Source of the DNA: Nemania diffusa
Lineage: Eukaryota; Ascomycota; Sordariomycetes; Xylariales; Xylariaceae
Direction of reading: 5' to 3'
Length of the DNA stretch: 64,000 bases
NCBI GenBank assembly: GCA_038501195.1
Contig: JBBPUQ010000002.1
Location: forward strand, 2,418,001-2,482,000
A program made the translations under genes and the position numbers. A model generated the notes under the pieces. That model had not been told where the DNA came from and made no database searches. It was given only the letters and a program-made list of their open reading frames with translations. Shown piece after piece: positions 33,335 to 44,701 of the stretch. Numbering within the stretch: the first letter of the stretch is position 1; the number at the start of each line of letters is the position of its first letter.

Positions 33335-35026
33335 ATTGATCACTGGTGTATTGACTGCGATGGTAAAAGTATGATCATTCCTAGAGAGCGAGGTGGCTCA
33401 CAGCTTCAACCCAAATCTTAGTCTTCTTCGACTTGAATAAGACGAGAATGTTTGCTAGGTCCAATGTTCTGTAGTACACCGGAACGGAAGAAACTTCACG
33501 GTACGGCCAACTAGAGAATGGGGAAGTAAATATGACGTTCTCAGCGCCAGGCTCTGAATGTAAGGTCTCCGAGGAACTGGAGAAGAACGAAGAGATTGAG
33601 TTCCTGAGAATTCTCGCTAAGTAGGGGGTCCGGCCAATCCTCGAAGTAACTGTAGTATAGTTAGTTGGAGTATAACACAAATGACGATTGCCATTGGCTT
33701 CGAGTTACAAGACTCAACGAATGCTAATTGAGCTGCCAATATGAAGGAAGTAAGGGGACGAAGGGTAAGGTATGATGCTACCAATTGGTGGAGGCAACGA
33801 GACGGTGCATTATGGTAAATGGCCAGAAAACTAGGTAACAGGGACGTATTGTGTGCTTGTTATTTGGAGGATTTCGTGAGGAGTTACGGGAAAGGAGTCA
33901 GAAGGCTTATCAACATTTGCAACTAGACAAAATGAGGTTACATCGCAACGTAGGAAGAGGGGGATCCGATACCAGGTAAGTAGGTAGCCACTATGGGTGG
34001 CTATCGAGTATGAAGGTAGCGTTTGTGTCCGAGATGCGGAGGGTAGGGCCAACCAGACTGTATTTGCAGGTTCTGATTTGGTGATTGACAATTGCTATTG
34101 TCACAGGGTCTATTGAAGTTGAGGATCGAAAGCGAGTAGAAGGTCTAACGGCAGCTCTTACTAGTGGTGAAAATACCTACATACCTTGAAGAAGGGCGCG
34201 GCCAGACAAGAGGTGGACTCGAGAAGGTAACCGTGGTAGAAAACACTGAGGGACTCTGAACGATCGAAGAAGAGGTACTATGCACTGATTGTGGTGTAAC
34301 CCATTATAAGCAGTGACAGAGAAAGTGGGAGTTGAGGGTTGAGAGTTGAGAGTGCCGGTGTTGTTGTTGGTGTTGAACCTGATGCTTGAGAGAGGCAGGT
34401 CGCGGCAGGTAACTTGGCTCAGGCAGCAGAATGCTTAGGTTAAGTCTGGTCAGAGGTATGCCCCTATTTAAGTTGGGCAAATCGATGACTCCTTCCACTT
34501 AGGTAACAGTCGTGCACTTGCCTTATATACAACAAAATCGTAGTTACGGGCAACCACCTCCAACGTTGTCTCCTTCCTCTGTTGGTACGTACCTGAGGTA
34601 GCTACATATAGTACGAAGGTACCTACCTAAGGTATCCCGAGATATGAGATCACATGCAGGCATAAGAGGTTTAGGTACTTACCTTGTAGGTAAGCACCAC
34701 GTGCCATTTTTGCAATGTGTGTAGAAGAGGCGTATATTGATGCTATTCTACAATCCATGGCCTTGATCGTATGGTTAGATCAGTTATTACCAGCCCTAGT
34801 AGAACAACTATTTCGACACTGATCGTTTGGTCACGATTTTCTATCGCAACAGTGTAGTGATATCCTTTATTCATCTACTTTGCCACAATTGACTACGGCC
34901 GTGATAAATCAAGAGTCTCTACTAAAGAGTGGAAGCATGGGCCTACTGGGAAGTGAGATTGGGCTGCAGGATTGTACGAAGAGGAATGACCTCAACTTTC
35001 AACATCAATTATTTGATCTCATATAG
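33335..35026. other. intergenic, 1.69 kb
   Basis: Upstream of the zinc-finger gene and downstream of UBA3. Minus-strand frames at 33381-33680 and 33831-34091 show no family features and could be leader sequence. ACCTACCTAAGG and GGTAGC words cluster near 34590-34700. Confidence 0.5.
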
Positions 35027-36428
35027 TTATTTTGTAAAGCTTAGTATGAACCTGAACGTAAGGGCTGGGAATGCAGGGTCCGTGACTACAATCTCGTGCC
35101 CAACATCCAAACCTAAACCTTCCTTGAGCGTTTTGGCCAGATTCGGTCGTGTCTGCTCTTCGATGCTGGGGGGGAACTGCATATAGAGCGTTTTGTCCTC
35201 AGCTCGTATTGAGGGCTTTTTGAGCTGCAAATCTGGCTGCACCGCAAAGGAATCTAGAAGTTCCCTCAGGGTTATGCTAGGATCCACTCGCATGGGTTTT
35301 GCAACCTCTCCGCAGACTGCGCAATCTGGCTTTTTATCGTACTTGAATGTTGATGTGTAAATACCCTCGTCTCCTGAATACATCATATAGCTGTCCTCGA
35401 AGCCAAGCGCGGGCGCGGCAGCGGTAGCAATCTTCAAGGCTTCATTGCAGCAGCTCGCAGCGATGATCGCGTTAGTGGATGCAATGGCCGGGATGATGTT
35501 CTTCACGACGCCCTGGGTGAGCGAGTAAGTCACTCCAGCAATACCAAACTCCTGGGCGCGCGACAACGCTTTTTGGTATAACCATGTGATGTGCTCCGGG
35601 TCATCCTTGTCTAGTTCGGGAAATGGCTTTTCTTGGTCCCATGCGATGATATGAGCCCATTCTATGCAGTGCTCCGGCTGTCGAGGAATTGTGGCTAACG
35701 TACAGAGAGGGACTGCCGCTCTTGGTGTATACAGGTCCAGCTGACACTCAATACATGGTGTTAATGTTGGGAAGATGACGCGGGTTTGACCCTTGAAACC
35801 TAATACTTGTTAGAAGGAGGGTCGCCTCGAGTTGGGTATACCATCATGCTCGCCTTCAGTGCCACCATCAATCAACGGCTTTAACGAGTCTTGATTATCC
35901 ATGTCGACCATGTTTACTAGCGTCGCATTGATCCAGCGTCTCGCCTCTATACTATCCAGTCCACAAACGACAATTTGAAACTGCATATAAAAGTCCTCGT
36001 CGAAGTCTTGTATGCGACAGTTGTGCGGTGTGATTTGGACGCCACTGACCCTTTTTTCGACGAATGCTGCAGCAACTTCAGCCTTGTGCTTTCCTACGTC
36101 GTCTTTTCGAAAGAGGAACTGTCGGTTGAGGTTGGATATGTCGATTGTATCTACTCAGGCGTATGCGAGTCAGCTTGAGTCGGGGAGTTTTGGGAATCGA
36201 ACGTCCTAGCGTACCCATATCAATAACGTGTATGTTCTTAAAGCCTGAGAGCGCCAGGTCTTTCAGGATTTCGCAACCCAGCCCGCCGGCACCTATTACC
36301 AGTATCCTAGCCTGTTCTAGCGCCTCTAGAGCCTCTTCACTAATATCCGAATCTTGGTTGAAGGGGCCAGGGTTCCTTCGTATCCGATCTAGATGTCGCC
36401 ATCGTCCCGCCGTATTACTGGCGGTCAT
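35027..36428 (-). CDS. UBA3: NEDD8-activating enzyme E1 catalytic subunit
   Basis: UBA3 pairs with ULA1/NAE1 to adenylate NEDD8/Rub1 and pass it to Ubc12, which activates cullin-RING ligases. Three exons: 36428..36215, 36150..35854 and 35799..35027, total 1284 nt and 427 residues. The nucleotide-binding loop GAGGLGCE, the adenylation core (TIDISNLNRQFLFRKDDVGK), zinc-binding Cys pairs (TPCIEC and CAVCGE), and the catalytic Cys in PLCTLATIPR are all present. The C-terminal ~90 residues form the ubiquitin-fold domain that recruits Ubc12. Intron 2 (35853..35800) appears to use a GC donor (GAAG|GCGAGC), which restores the invariant GGTEGFKGQ. The only GT choice, 12 nt downstream, would insert four residues and leave a 42-nt intron. 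Divergent from TEL2. Confidence 0.94.
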
Positions 36429-37200
36429 CCTTGCGAATGCTGCCGCGATGTGCGACCCAGAAGTGCGCTCAATGACCGGTCTTCTCGACTAGCGGAATGG
36501 ATATCAAGATATCCCTCGGCAGCCCCAGACAGGGAGGAAAATGCGGGCAAGAAGTTAGAGCTGGAGGTAGATTGTTGTTGTTAGCGGAGAGCATGCAGCA
36601 TGCAGATCGTCCAGGGCCGCGATCGCAGGGAGGTCGTCTTTTAGGTAGATCCGCGTCGAGGTACCTCAAGGCTCAGAGTGGTACCTATATTCTGTACGCA
36701 GTAGGTACTCTGTAGGTGCCCCACCACGCCTGGAACACAGTTAGGTACCTACATGCAACCTCGACTGTTTTCTCACGTGTCCAGCCCGAAACCGAGCAAG
36801 CAATGAGGCATCAGTTAATGTTCAAGCTACTAACTACTTATAGGCACTGCTGCTCTCTATTGTTAGGATATCTCTGTGGCTGCTGATGGTCTGAAAAATA
36901 AATTACGCATGCTGACAGAGCTAAAAACGACGTCATTCTTGCTGCTGTGTTGAAGTACCTACACTTTAATTACATCGCTATCTATAAGAGTGAATATATG
37001 CTTATACATAGATAAGGTACTGCGATTCGTTGCATAGAGTTCTGTACATATGTAACACTGTAACACTGGAGACTAGAGCCGTACCTACACATTAAAGGTC
37101 AGTTTCATGAACCAAATTTATGACTTAATGGAGGCGGTGTTGATCATGTCAATGGCTTTTCGGGTTTCGTGTGAAGTTTTAGATCTGGCTTATTAAGACC
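36429..37200. promoter_or_regulatory. shared upstream region of UBA3 and TEL2
   Basis: 772 bp between divergent genes, with scattered GTAGGTACC and TACCTACA words (36680-36760, 36955-37095). No TATA element is convincing. Confidence 0.45.
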
Positions 37201-40200
37201 ATGGGAGACCTTTTCGTACCAGTGAGCCAGACTTATAGGAAAGGAAGCGAATCCGACGAGTTCCTAAGTCTTTCAAAAGCTGCCGAGCCTGCAAAGGTCC
37301 CCCGCCCCCAGGCTGTGTTCAGAGGCTCGTCGCCCGAAGAAGCATTAGGGGCTCTCAAGGACCAGCCTAGTCATGATACATTGTTGGCCGTTCTGGAGTA
37401 CTTGCAAAATGGAGGCAAAGATAACCACAAATTTGATGTGCGGACGCCCGGACCTCTCGGCGCGCAAATCGTCCATGCACTCGTTACAGAGATAGTCCCA
37501 AACTACTGGACTGTCCTGCAAGAGTCTCCCGACAGGAGCAGTATTGGCCTCCTTCTGGCTTGTCTGCGAAGCCTGCCTGGTATTAAGGCTACCCTTACGT
37601 ACATCCGATCTCTCATACGAGAAGTGAAGCCACAGTCCAAAGATCTGAAGAACTCCTACGTGGTCTTCAACCTGGTGTACACCCTCAGTCTATTAGCAAG
37701 CATCCTCGATGGAGATGACCAAGTGATGCGTATATGGGATTACATTGCCTTGGCTAATGGCCCTGGCCACGCTCGCCCCCTACGACAAGAGTTTTTGATG
37801 CTTTTTGCCAGCGGGAAGATTGTATCCTTATCCGCAGAAGCTGAAGACATCTGTCAACAGGCTGGCCGACTTCCTGAACCCGTATGGGTTGCCAACAATA
37901 AGCAATACATCAACTGGCTCGCTCGTAACCAGATCCAATGGGCCAAATGTCAGCCCAAGGAAGAAGACACCAAACTATGCGCTGAGCTTGGTGCAAGAGC
38001 AATGGGGTTAGGGCATGCCGGTATGTTCGACCCTTGTCCGAGAAGGCGGTTAATAATATTTTCTATAATACTAGAAATCCTCGTACAGGAGCTTTTATAC
38101 CAATTGCTTCTCCAAGACGACACCGGGAAACGGACATTCAGCAAGCTGGTCGACAGCTACCCTCTTTCCGAGCAGCGAAAGGTCTTATTCATAATTATGA
38201 AACTATTATCGGACCTTCACCTCACCTCTATTGATGACAATGAAGCTAGTGAGGATTATCCAGCTATCTGGGCGTCGGTCGCTGTTCTCCAATCAGTCGT
38301 CGGCAATAATGATTCTCAACGGAGTAATCTCGTGTCTTGGCTGACAAGTGCATCCGGGGCAGGGGTTGGCGAAGGCTGCAGCATTAGACGGGCCGCCGTT
38401 GCTGCGCTTGCTGATCACAAGGAGTCCATTTCGACAGTTCTAGAGAAGAGTCTCAATATGTTTAGTGACAAGTTATACATCAACCATACTCCAGTACTAC
38501 AACAAGAAGGCGAGTCAAGTTGAAACAGTACTTCCGGGTTGGAAGCTAATGAAGATATAGCGCATGCTCAAGTTCTTCTTCTAAGTGCCGGATACGTTCA
38601 TCGGGTGGCACCGATGAAGCTTAAGATCCTTATACGGTCAAGTCTGTATCTTAATGCTATCTCCAATCGACTTGCCGTGTCACAAAGCCGAGCACGCTTC
38701 CTTGGCATGGTTGTTGGCGAAGCGCTCTCTACACTTGTCCATGGGAAAGATAATAAATTGGACTTCAAAGTGGACGAGATGGCTACAGAGGAAGCGGATT
38801 GGTACAAGTCATTAGTCCACGTGTCTGATAAGGCTGGACCGTTGGATTCGTTGAGAATATCCATCCCCCAATCACAGACAAAAATCTCTAACAAGCCGGT
38901 TAAGACAACTAAGCCAGCAAAAAAGAAAGTACCAACACTAGTTAACAAGATTCCAGAAAAGACAGGTTTCATTATCGAAGAAGTAGCAGAGAACAAGGAG
39001 CAAGAAGACCCAGACCTAGTGCCTTATGCGAAGCCCGACTCTGACGCGGAGGATTCTGATGATGATCCAACGCTTATCAACCGAAACAAGCCTAAGGCTC
39101 CTGTCTATATCAGAGATTTGATCAACTATTTCCGAGACACAGAGAACTACGACAAGCAAAAGCTAGCCCTCACAACAGCGCCTACCCTTATACGCCGCAA
39201 AGCGAACTATGGCACAGAAGTTGTATCTCATGCGGGAGACCTAGCATCACTTCTCGTTGGTCTTCAAGACAAGTTCGAGCTCGAAAACTTCCATAACCTC
39301 CGTCTCCAAGGCATGGTGGCAGTTGTTGTCGCACAACCAAAGAAAATGGCCCCATGGTTCGCGAAAACATTCTTCGATGGGGACTATTCTCTTTCCCAAC
39401 GTGCGTCCATTCTCATCGTTCTCGGACTGAGCGGCAGGGAGATAGCGGGATTTGAGATCTCGGACTACGCATCGGCCGCACACTTCCCATCCAAGGTTTT
39501 ACCAGACAAGATCGAAAAACGGTACCTTCAGCCAGTATCTACAGCCGGCAGGCTCCAAGCAGGCACCGACCTCAAAGCACTCCCCCCTAATGCCCTCGAC
39601 ACTCTCGCGCAATCACTATCACGGACATTTCTCGCTCCCATGGCAGCAGAAGCAGCAGATGCTATAACTGGTCCCGACGCCCTGAAACTCTCCTCCTTCA
39701 CATCACGTCTACAACAATCCCAGGCAGCCACCACTAAGTATAAAACCAAAGCCCGCGGTATCCGCTCGATCCCTAATACAACGGCAAATTTGATTTCAGA
39801 GCACTTCTTCTTCCCACTTTCGTCTCGATTCCAAGCCGCCATGCATAACTCCGCGGCCACCAAGATCATATTCCAGCCGTATCTCCTCGCGCTCTACCTC
39901 AAGACTTTAGGCCTTCTCATCCACGCCGCCGGACCCTCTACACTCGCCCTCCCCCAGATGACAGCCGAGCTGTGGGATTTGGTGCTGGGAGTGCGAGGAC
40001 GATGTTTGAGCGCAAACACTATAGATAGTGATAGTGGCGGAGATCTAGCCGTGACTCACGCCGTACTTCTAACTCTCGCAGCCCTGCTCGACGTCAATGA
40101 AGGCGACGTGCGTGGGTTATGTGAGCGGCAGGGTCGCCAGGTCGTCGAGACCATGGAGTGGGTTAGTGGTGTATTCGACAATACGCGGGGAGGTGACCGT

Positions 40201-40314
40201 GCGGGCGAAGAAAACGACGTTAAAATGCTTGCTGCGGGTATTCTTATCCGGCTTCGTGAAGCTGTTGAAAAGTACCAGGCTGTGCTGATGGGAGATCTTA
40301 TCGGGTTCACTTAG
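37201..40314 (+). CDS. TEL2: telomere length regulation protein Tel2
   Basis: Tel2/TELO2 is the scaffold of the TTT complex (with Tti1 and Tti2), which with Hsp90 matures PI3K-like kinases such as ATM/Tel1, ATR/Mec1 and TOR. Helical-repeat protein; the conserved C-terminal block contains YIRDLINYFRDTENYDKQKL and a DLASLLVGLQDKFELENF helix pair, and the N-terminal half has ANNKQYINWLARNQI. Read directly, the frame has a TGA at 38521, which splits it into frames of 440 and 591 codons. Removing a 51-nt GC-AG intron (38510..38560, GAAG|GCGAGT, branch-like GCTAAT, acceptor ATATAG) excises the stop and yields QQEAHAQVLLLSAGYVHR, which matches the family. Exons 37201..38509 and 38561..40314 give 1020 residues, normal for the family. 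An acidic linker (DSDAEDSDDDP), a known type of CK2/Hsp90-adaptor site in Tel2, is present. Confidence 0.92.
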
Positions 40315-40885
40315 ATGCATGTATGAAACTCGTGCCTATGAGACATGTCTGTGTGTCTCTTCCCGTAGGGAGCGAGCGATATGAAGTAACCTAAATATAT
40401 AGACTTAAGAGCCTGTATTCGCAAGGCAGATTTCTTGTCCCTATCTTTCATAGGCAACATATTAATCATCATGAGTACTCTACTATCCGAAGATATACCC
40501 CAATTCAAGTGAACATAAACGTCGAAGCCTACATCATCTGCACGGATTGAGTAGAAAGTCTATCAATATACTTGTCTACTGCAATTCCTAGCAACTGTAT
40601 TATACTGAACAACTCATCTAGCTGATGAAGTGACACATTTAGATGTTAATAACCTGTCTCTTCCCTTGGACTTATCCTATCCACGTAATAAACAATAAGC
40701 CGATCCTTCTAACTCGCTTCTTTTCCATCGATTCTCGACTCCATTATGGCACTTTACAACAGTCATTTTGGGGGTTTTAGCTGCAAATTTTATTATGGCA
40801 TCCTGGTTGACCTGGTATCTACCTGTAACTCCGTATTTATTACACAAAAGGAAGCCGTGAATGGTACCATCATTTCCCCAGGAAA
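40315..40885. other. intergenic, convergent 3' ends
   Basis: 570 bp between the stops of TEL2 and the kinase. AT-rich; nothing recognised. Confidence 0.5.
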
Positions 40886-43641
40886 TTAATCCTCCCAGAC
40901 ACGAGGTCCGCCGGCCCGCCGCGGCTCCATCCCCGAAACCTGCCCACTTATGAACGACAGGTGATCTTTGAGATTTCCAATCAGTCTCCTCATCTCTTCG
41001 GCAACTTCCGCCCCGGAGGCCCGGCCTTCTAAAATGCGTAGGGCTGGTGGGTTCACAAACGGTAGCTGGATGTCATAGCTGCCATTTTCTGAGTGGCTAG
41101 GAGGGTCCTCTAGCTCGGGCTCGGTGGCCCGAGCAATTTGTTGGGCGAATTCTGCATCCTCTGGGACATAGATGGATGGTTCTCGGGTGGTAAGAGAGAG
41201 GGGTGCATATACAGATGTATGTCGTTCTAGGTCAAATGGGCCCACACCGCCCATCTCCGAACCAGCGATTGAGGCAACGTCTGAATGTGAGGTTGACGGT
41301 CTTGTAAGTTCTGCGAAATTCGGTTCTGGCAAGCTCATGTCGAGATCGATCAAACTGCTGACAGACATACGGTCATTTCCACCGACAGACATATGGTCGT
41401 TTCCACCGATAGACATAGAGCCATTTCTACCGACAGACATAGAGTCACTTCTACCGCCAGATCCTTCTAGTTCGTATCCTTGCGAGGGTAGCATGGCAGG
41501 CTCCGTCTCGTGATGGAAGAGTCTGGGGCGCTCTTCGCTAAAAGGAAAGTGTGAGAAGTCAGGGTTTGCAGAGGCTGGTGGAATACTTGTGGGCCACGAC
41601 CAGTCCGGGGCATGGCGGCCGTTGTTAAGGTCTTCCGGGTCGCTTAAGGGGGCTCGGGGATGCGGTAGAGGGTCCGCGGCAGATGAGAATGACCAGTTAT
41701 TATCCATGGAAGCACGAGGCCCGGGCCCAGGTATTGCCGCTGGCGCTGGTGCTGGTTTGATGGTCCCCATATCAACGAAGCTGGACAAATCCGCTCCACC
41801 TAGAGAAGCATCAAGATCTATAAGAGATTCCCTGAGCGTTGCATGAAGTGAATCATTGCGGAGGGGGAGATCAGATACTGGCGGTTCAGAAGGCGGTGGG
41901 ATGTTGTAGCGGCCATAGTACTCGCGAGAGTTATCGTCATAGTTGGACATGGTATTAGGATCGAATACTTTTTCTAGAGGGGCCCTTAGGGCAGCTAAAG
42001 CTTGGGGAGGCCGGCGACGGCGCCCTTTTGCTTTGGGGCGGGCCGTACCCTCACCACTGAAATTGGTCGGGAAGTCGACGGTTGTGCCATACACATCCCG
42101 CACAGCTTCAATTTCCGAAGTGCCGTCTCTCTCGCTTTGAAGCTGTTCATCAAATGCGAGTGTCGTTGAAAAGTTCCACTCATCAGCCGCAAGAGATGTG
42201 GCACCAAGATCAATTGGTGCCTGAGCACCGACACCAGCAAAGAGAGACTTTCTACTTCCACCACGGTCTTCCCAGAGTTTGAATGCCTTGACTAAAGCTG
42301 CAAGAGATGAGGTGGGGTATCGAGCCTCTGTGTTAAGAATGTAGGGATGTTGTTGGATTTCCTCAATGGAAGGGCGTCTCATGGGATTGTCTTCAAGACA
42401 GAAAGCAACCAGGCTCTTGAGGTTCTCAGAATATTGGTCTCCTGCTAGGCGGGGAAGATGTTCGCGTAGGTATTCGCCAAATTGCGGCATCCTAACATTA
42501 GATTTAACGTTCGGCGGTAGTCCTGATGCAATCTCATATACCATAGAGCCGAAAGCCCAAATATCAACCTCGGTTCCATACTGTGCATTCTGGTCAAAGA
42601 GCTCCGGTGCCATCCAGTGCAGGGTTCCGATAAAGGTTGTGCGCTTGTCGAATTTTGTCTCAACCATGCCAGCCACTCCGAAATCACACAACTGCACACC
42701 ACCAACTTCTGTAACCAGGACATTCGCACACTTGATATCTCGGTGAATGATGCCTTGCTTATGCACCCAGTGGATGGCAACAGCTACCTCACGCAGAATT
42801 GGTATAATCCATTTCTCCTGAAGGCCGCCAGGAGCTGTTGGCTTCATCAATGTTGCCACGCTGCCGCCAGCACAGTATTCAGTTACCATCCACATGGCTT
42901 GGCCAACGGGGAGTGCTTCAATGACTGTGTTTACATTCTTTGCGCCAGTTTCACTTAAAAGGCGCAGTGCATTTATCTCTTTAAGGAATTCACTGTATGT
43001 GTCTTGGAGTTTGGGGTTAAGGGTATCCTGTTCGTCAACGTCGATAATTTTCACGGCCACGACGTTAGATGTCTTTGCGTCATTTGCTTTGTAGACTCGG
43101 CCGAAGCTGCCCTTTCCAATTAATTCTGTAAGGTGATATCCTGGGACGGGCTTCCCACTGCGCGCACACTCTTCTTCCACGGAAGCTTGCATTTTCGCGG
43201 CATCTTCCACAGCTTTGTGCTTTGACGCAGAAGTCCCCGCGCCAAGAACTTGTAGGCGTTCCATATCTCCTTGAGCTCGTTCACTTCCTTGAAAATGCTA
43301 TCAGTGTCGTTGATGCTGTGAAGGTGGTTAGTTATATTTCAGCTACATACAAGCAAAGTGATGATGTAGAAATCAGGGTTGGATGGGTCATGAAACCGAG
43401 GCAAATAACAACTGCTCGGTTGGGAAGTTGAGATGTATGAAAAGGGACATAATGTGGAAAGTCATGATATGGAATATATATTTCTGTAAGGCATTGCACC
43501 ACCCGCCGTTACTTGCCTCAGAGTATCCTCGTACTCCAATATTGTTTTGAGGCTTGGCTTCCAGGGGGCGGGACGTCCCTGCAGATCGCCGACGGCAATA
43601 GTAGTCTTAGATCTGTTTAGAAAAAGCTGGCGTTCATCCAT
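40886..43641 (-). CDS. germinal centre kinase (Ste20 superfamily), apparent frameshift near 5' end
   Basis: Ser/Thr kinase of the GCK group (relatives act in septation and hyphal signalling, e.g. SIN Sid1/SepL or MST-1). The kinase domain has glycine loop IGKGSFGRVYK, VAVK, catalytic loop HRDIKCANVL, DFG in CDFGVAG, and activation segment TFIGTLHWMAPELF. Note GTLHW where GTPHW is usual. The ~450-residue tail is Ser/Pro-rich with an 8-residue tandem repeat. The long frame begins at 43264, but coding similarity continues upstream: exon 1 at 43641..43517 (MDERQLFLNRSKTTIAVGDL...), then after a 201-nt intron (43516..43316, donor AG|GCAAGT) SINDTDSIFKEVNELKEIWNAYK. That segment runs into the kinase frame only if one base is restored at about 43251 (AAG|TTC for expected AAGGTTC). 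So the gene is either frameshifted or the sequence has a 1-bp error; translation from the internal ATG at 43264 would still make an intact kinase. Confidence 0.8.
41361..41456 (-). repeat. 24-nt tandem repeat, four units, inside the kinase gene
   Basis: Four units of 24 nt (41361, 41385, 41409 and 41433) encode an 8-residue repeat of the form SMS[V/I]G[G/R]N[D/G]. Units differ by a few substitutions. Being a multiple of three, it can vary in copy number without shifting the frame. Confidence 0.85.
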
Positions 43642-44185
43642 TTTTTCAGGCCGACCTTGAGGGTGTGGGAAGAAAGAAACGATACAAATGTGGGATTGCT
43701 GTGCTGTTGCGTTGTTGCTTTCAAGAAGGAAAATGAGGATGGAGATGAGAGGGATTGACTCACTCAATACAGGATTGCTACGTTGTAGCTATTTGTAGCG
43801 CAAACTGTAGCTTAAATCAAAGCCTATGTCGAGACCTATGTCGAGGACTGACTGACGTTCTCACTGAGATCTCTGTCCTTGCGACAACACACAAAACTCC
43901 ATGCCTAGGTGTATCACGACACCCAGTTTTATCAACTCTACGCCCCTTAGCAAGGAAGCCGAAAATTTGCTTCGGATAAATTCGAGACGTTTATATTGCT
44001 ATAGTAAGTGGCCTTACATGAGTAGAGTATATTTTTGAAATGGTGGTATGTGGTTCCGAGATCGCCGGACTGAAGTTGTTAAGCAGCCTGAAATGAAGCA
44101 TGCTGTCCATTCAATTATCGACGCGTCTAAGATCTAGTGTAGTTCAGAATTGAGACCAATTCATGCTACAAGGGGCTCTACTTGT

Positions 44186-44214
44186 CGCACTAGACCCAAT
44201 CCAGGGCTAGTGCG
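44186..44214. repeat. short inverted repeat (8-bp stem, 13-nt loop)
   Basis: CGCACTAG (44186-44193) and CTAGTGCG (44207-44214) form a perfect 8-bp stem. It could be a hairpin or a dyad binding site; no role is known. Confidence 0.6.
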
Positions 44215-44360
44215 GGGTAGCACGTGGCCAATCATTTTAGAGCACCACAACCTCACCAGGAATGCACGGCTGCTTATTTAATGTTTGACGAACAGGTCCA
44301 ATGCAGGTACCATCGGCGTTCCTTCCTATAGAATCTAATGTAGGTCTAACATCTAGCGTG

Positions 44361-44382
44361 CCTACCTACATATGTAGGTAGG
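44361..44382. repeat. perfect 22-bp palindrome
   Basis: Half-site CCTACCTACAT followed at once by its reverse complement. It is built of the CCTACC word seen throughout the intergenic DNA of this window. Confidence 0.7.
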
Positions 44383-44701
44383 TACATACATGTGTACAAA
44401 AGGTACGGCTGTCTTACCATTTAGTGATGAGGAGCTTGGCCGAGAAAAAACATATATGCATGCCATGTAGCCCATGTTTGGCTCTTTCATTTGGATAATG
44501 GTTTTTTTATCTTCTGCCATTGGTTGTACCAAATATTACAGCGTAATCTAGTTGTCCTTAAGACTTGCTGTATATAGAGAGATGCCACCGACATAATGAT
44601 GATGAAAAGGAGGCCTCAGCTAGATTAATATGGCGCTATTTTATTCTAAGTAGGTCATATTGGGCAAGATTTTGGGTTTGATGGCTGGGTGACGCAACAA
44701 G

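Larger units (their letters stand above)
43642..44701. other. intergenic, 1.06 kb, upstream of the kinase
   Basis: Lies between the kinase 5' end and the PEX1 3' end. It contains a short hairpin and a perfect palindrome listed separately. Otherwise AT-rich without frames. Confidence 0.5.

Noticed and set aside
38523..38539. TGA in TEL2 as recoding (stop readthrough or selenocysteine) or as a boundary of two genes
   Set aside because: A GC-AG intron removes it and restores the conserved sequence; other genes in the window end normally with TGA.
43245..43260. Programmed -1 ribosomal frameshift in the kinase gene
   Set aside because: No X XXY YYZ slippery site; a 1-bp deletion or sequence error is simpler.
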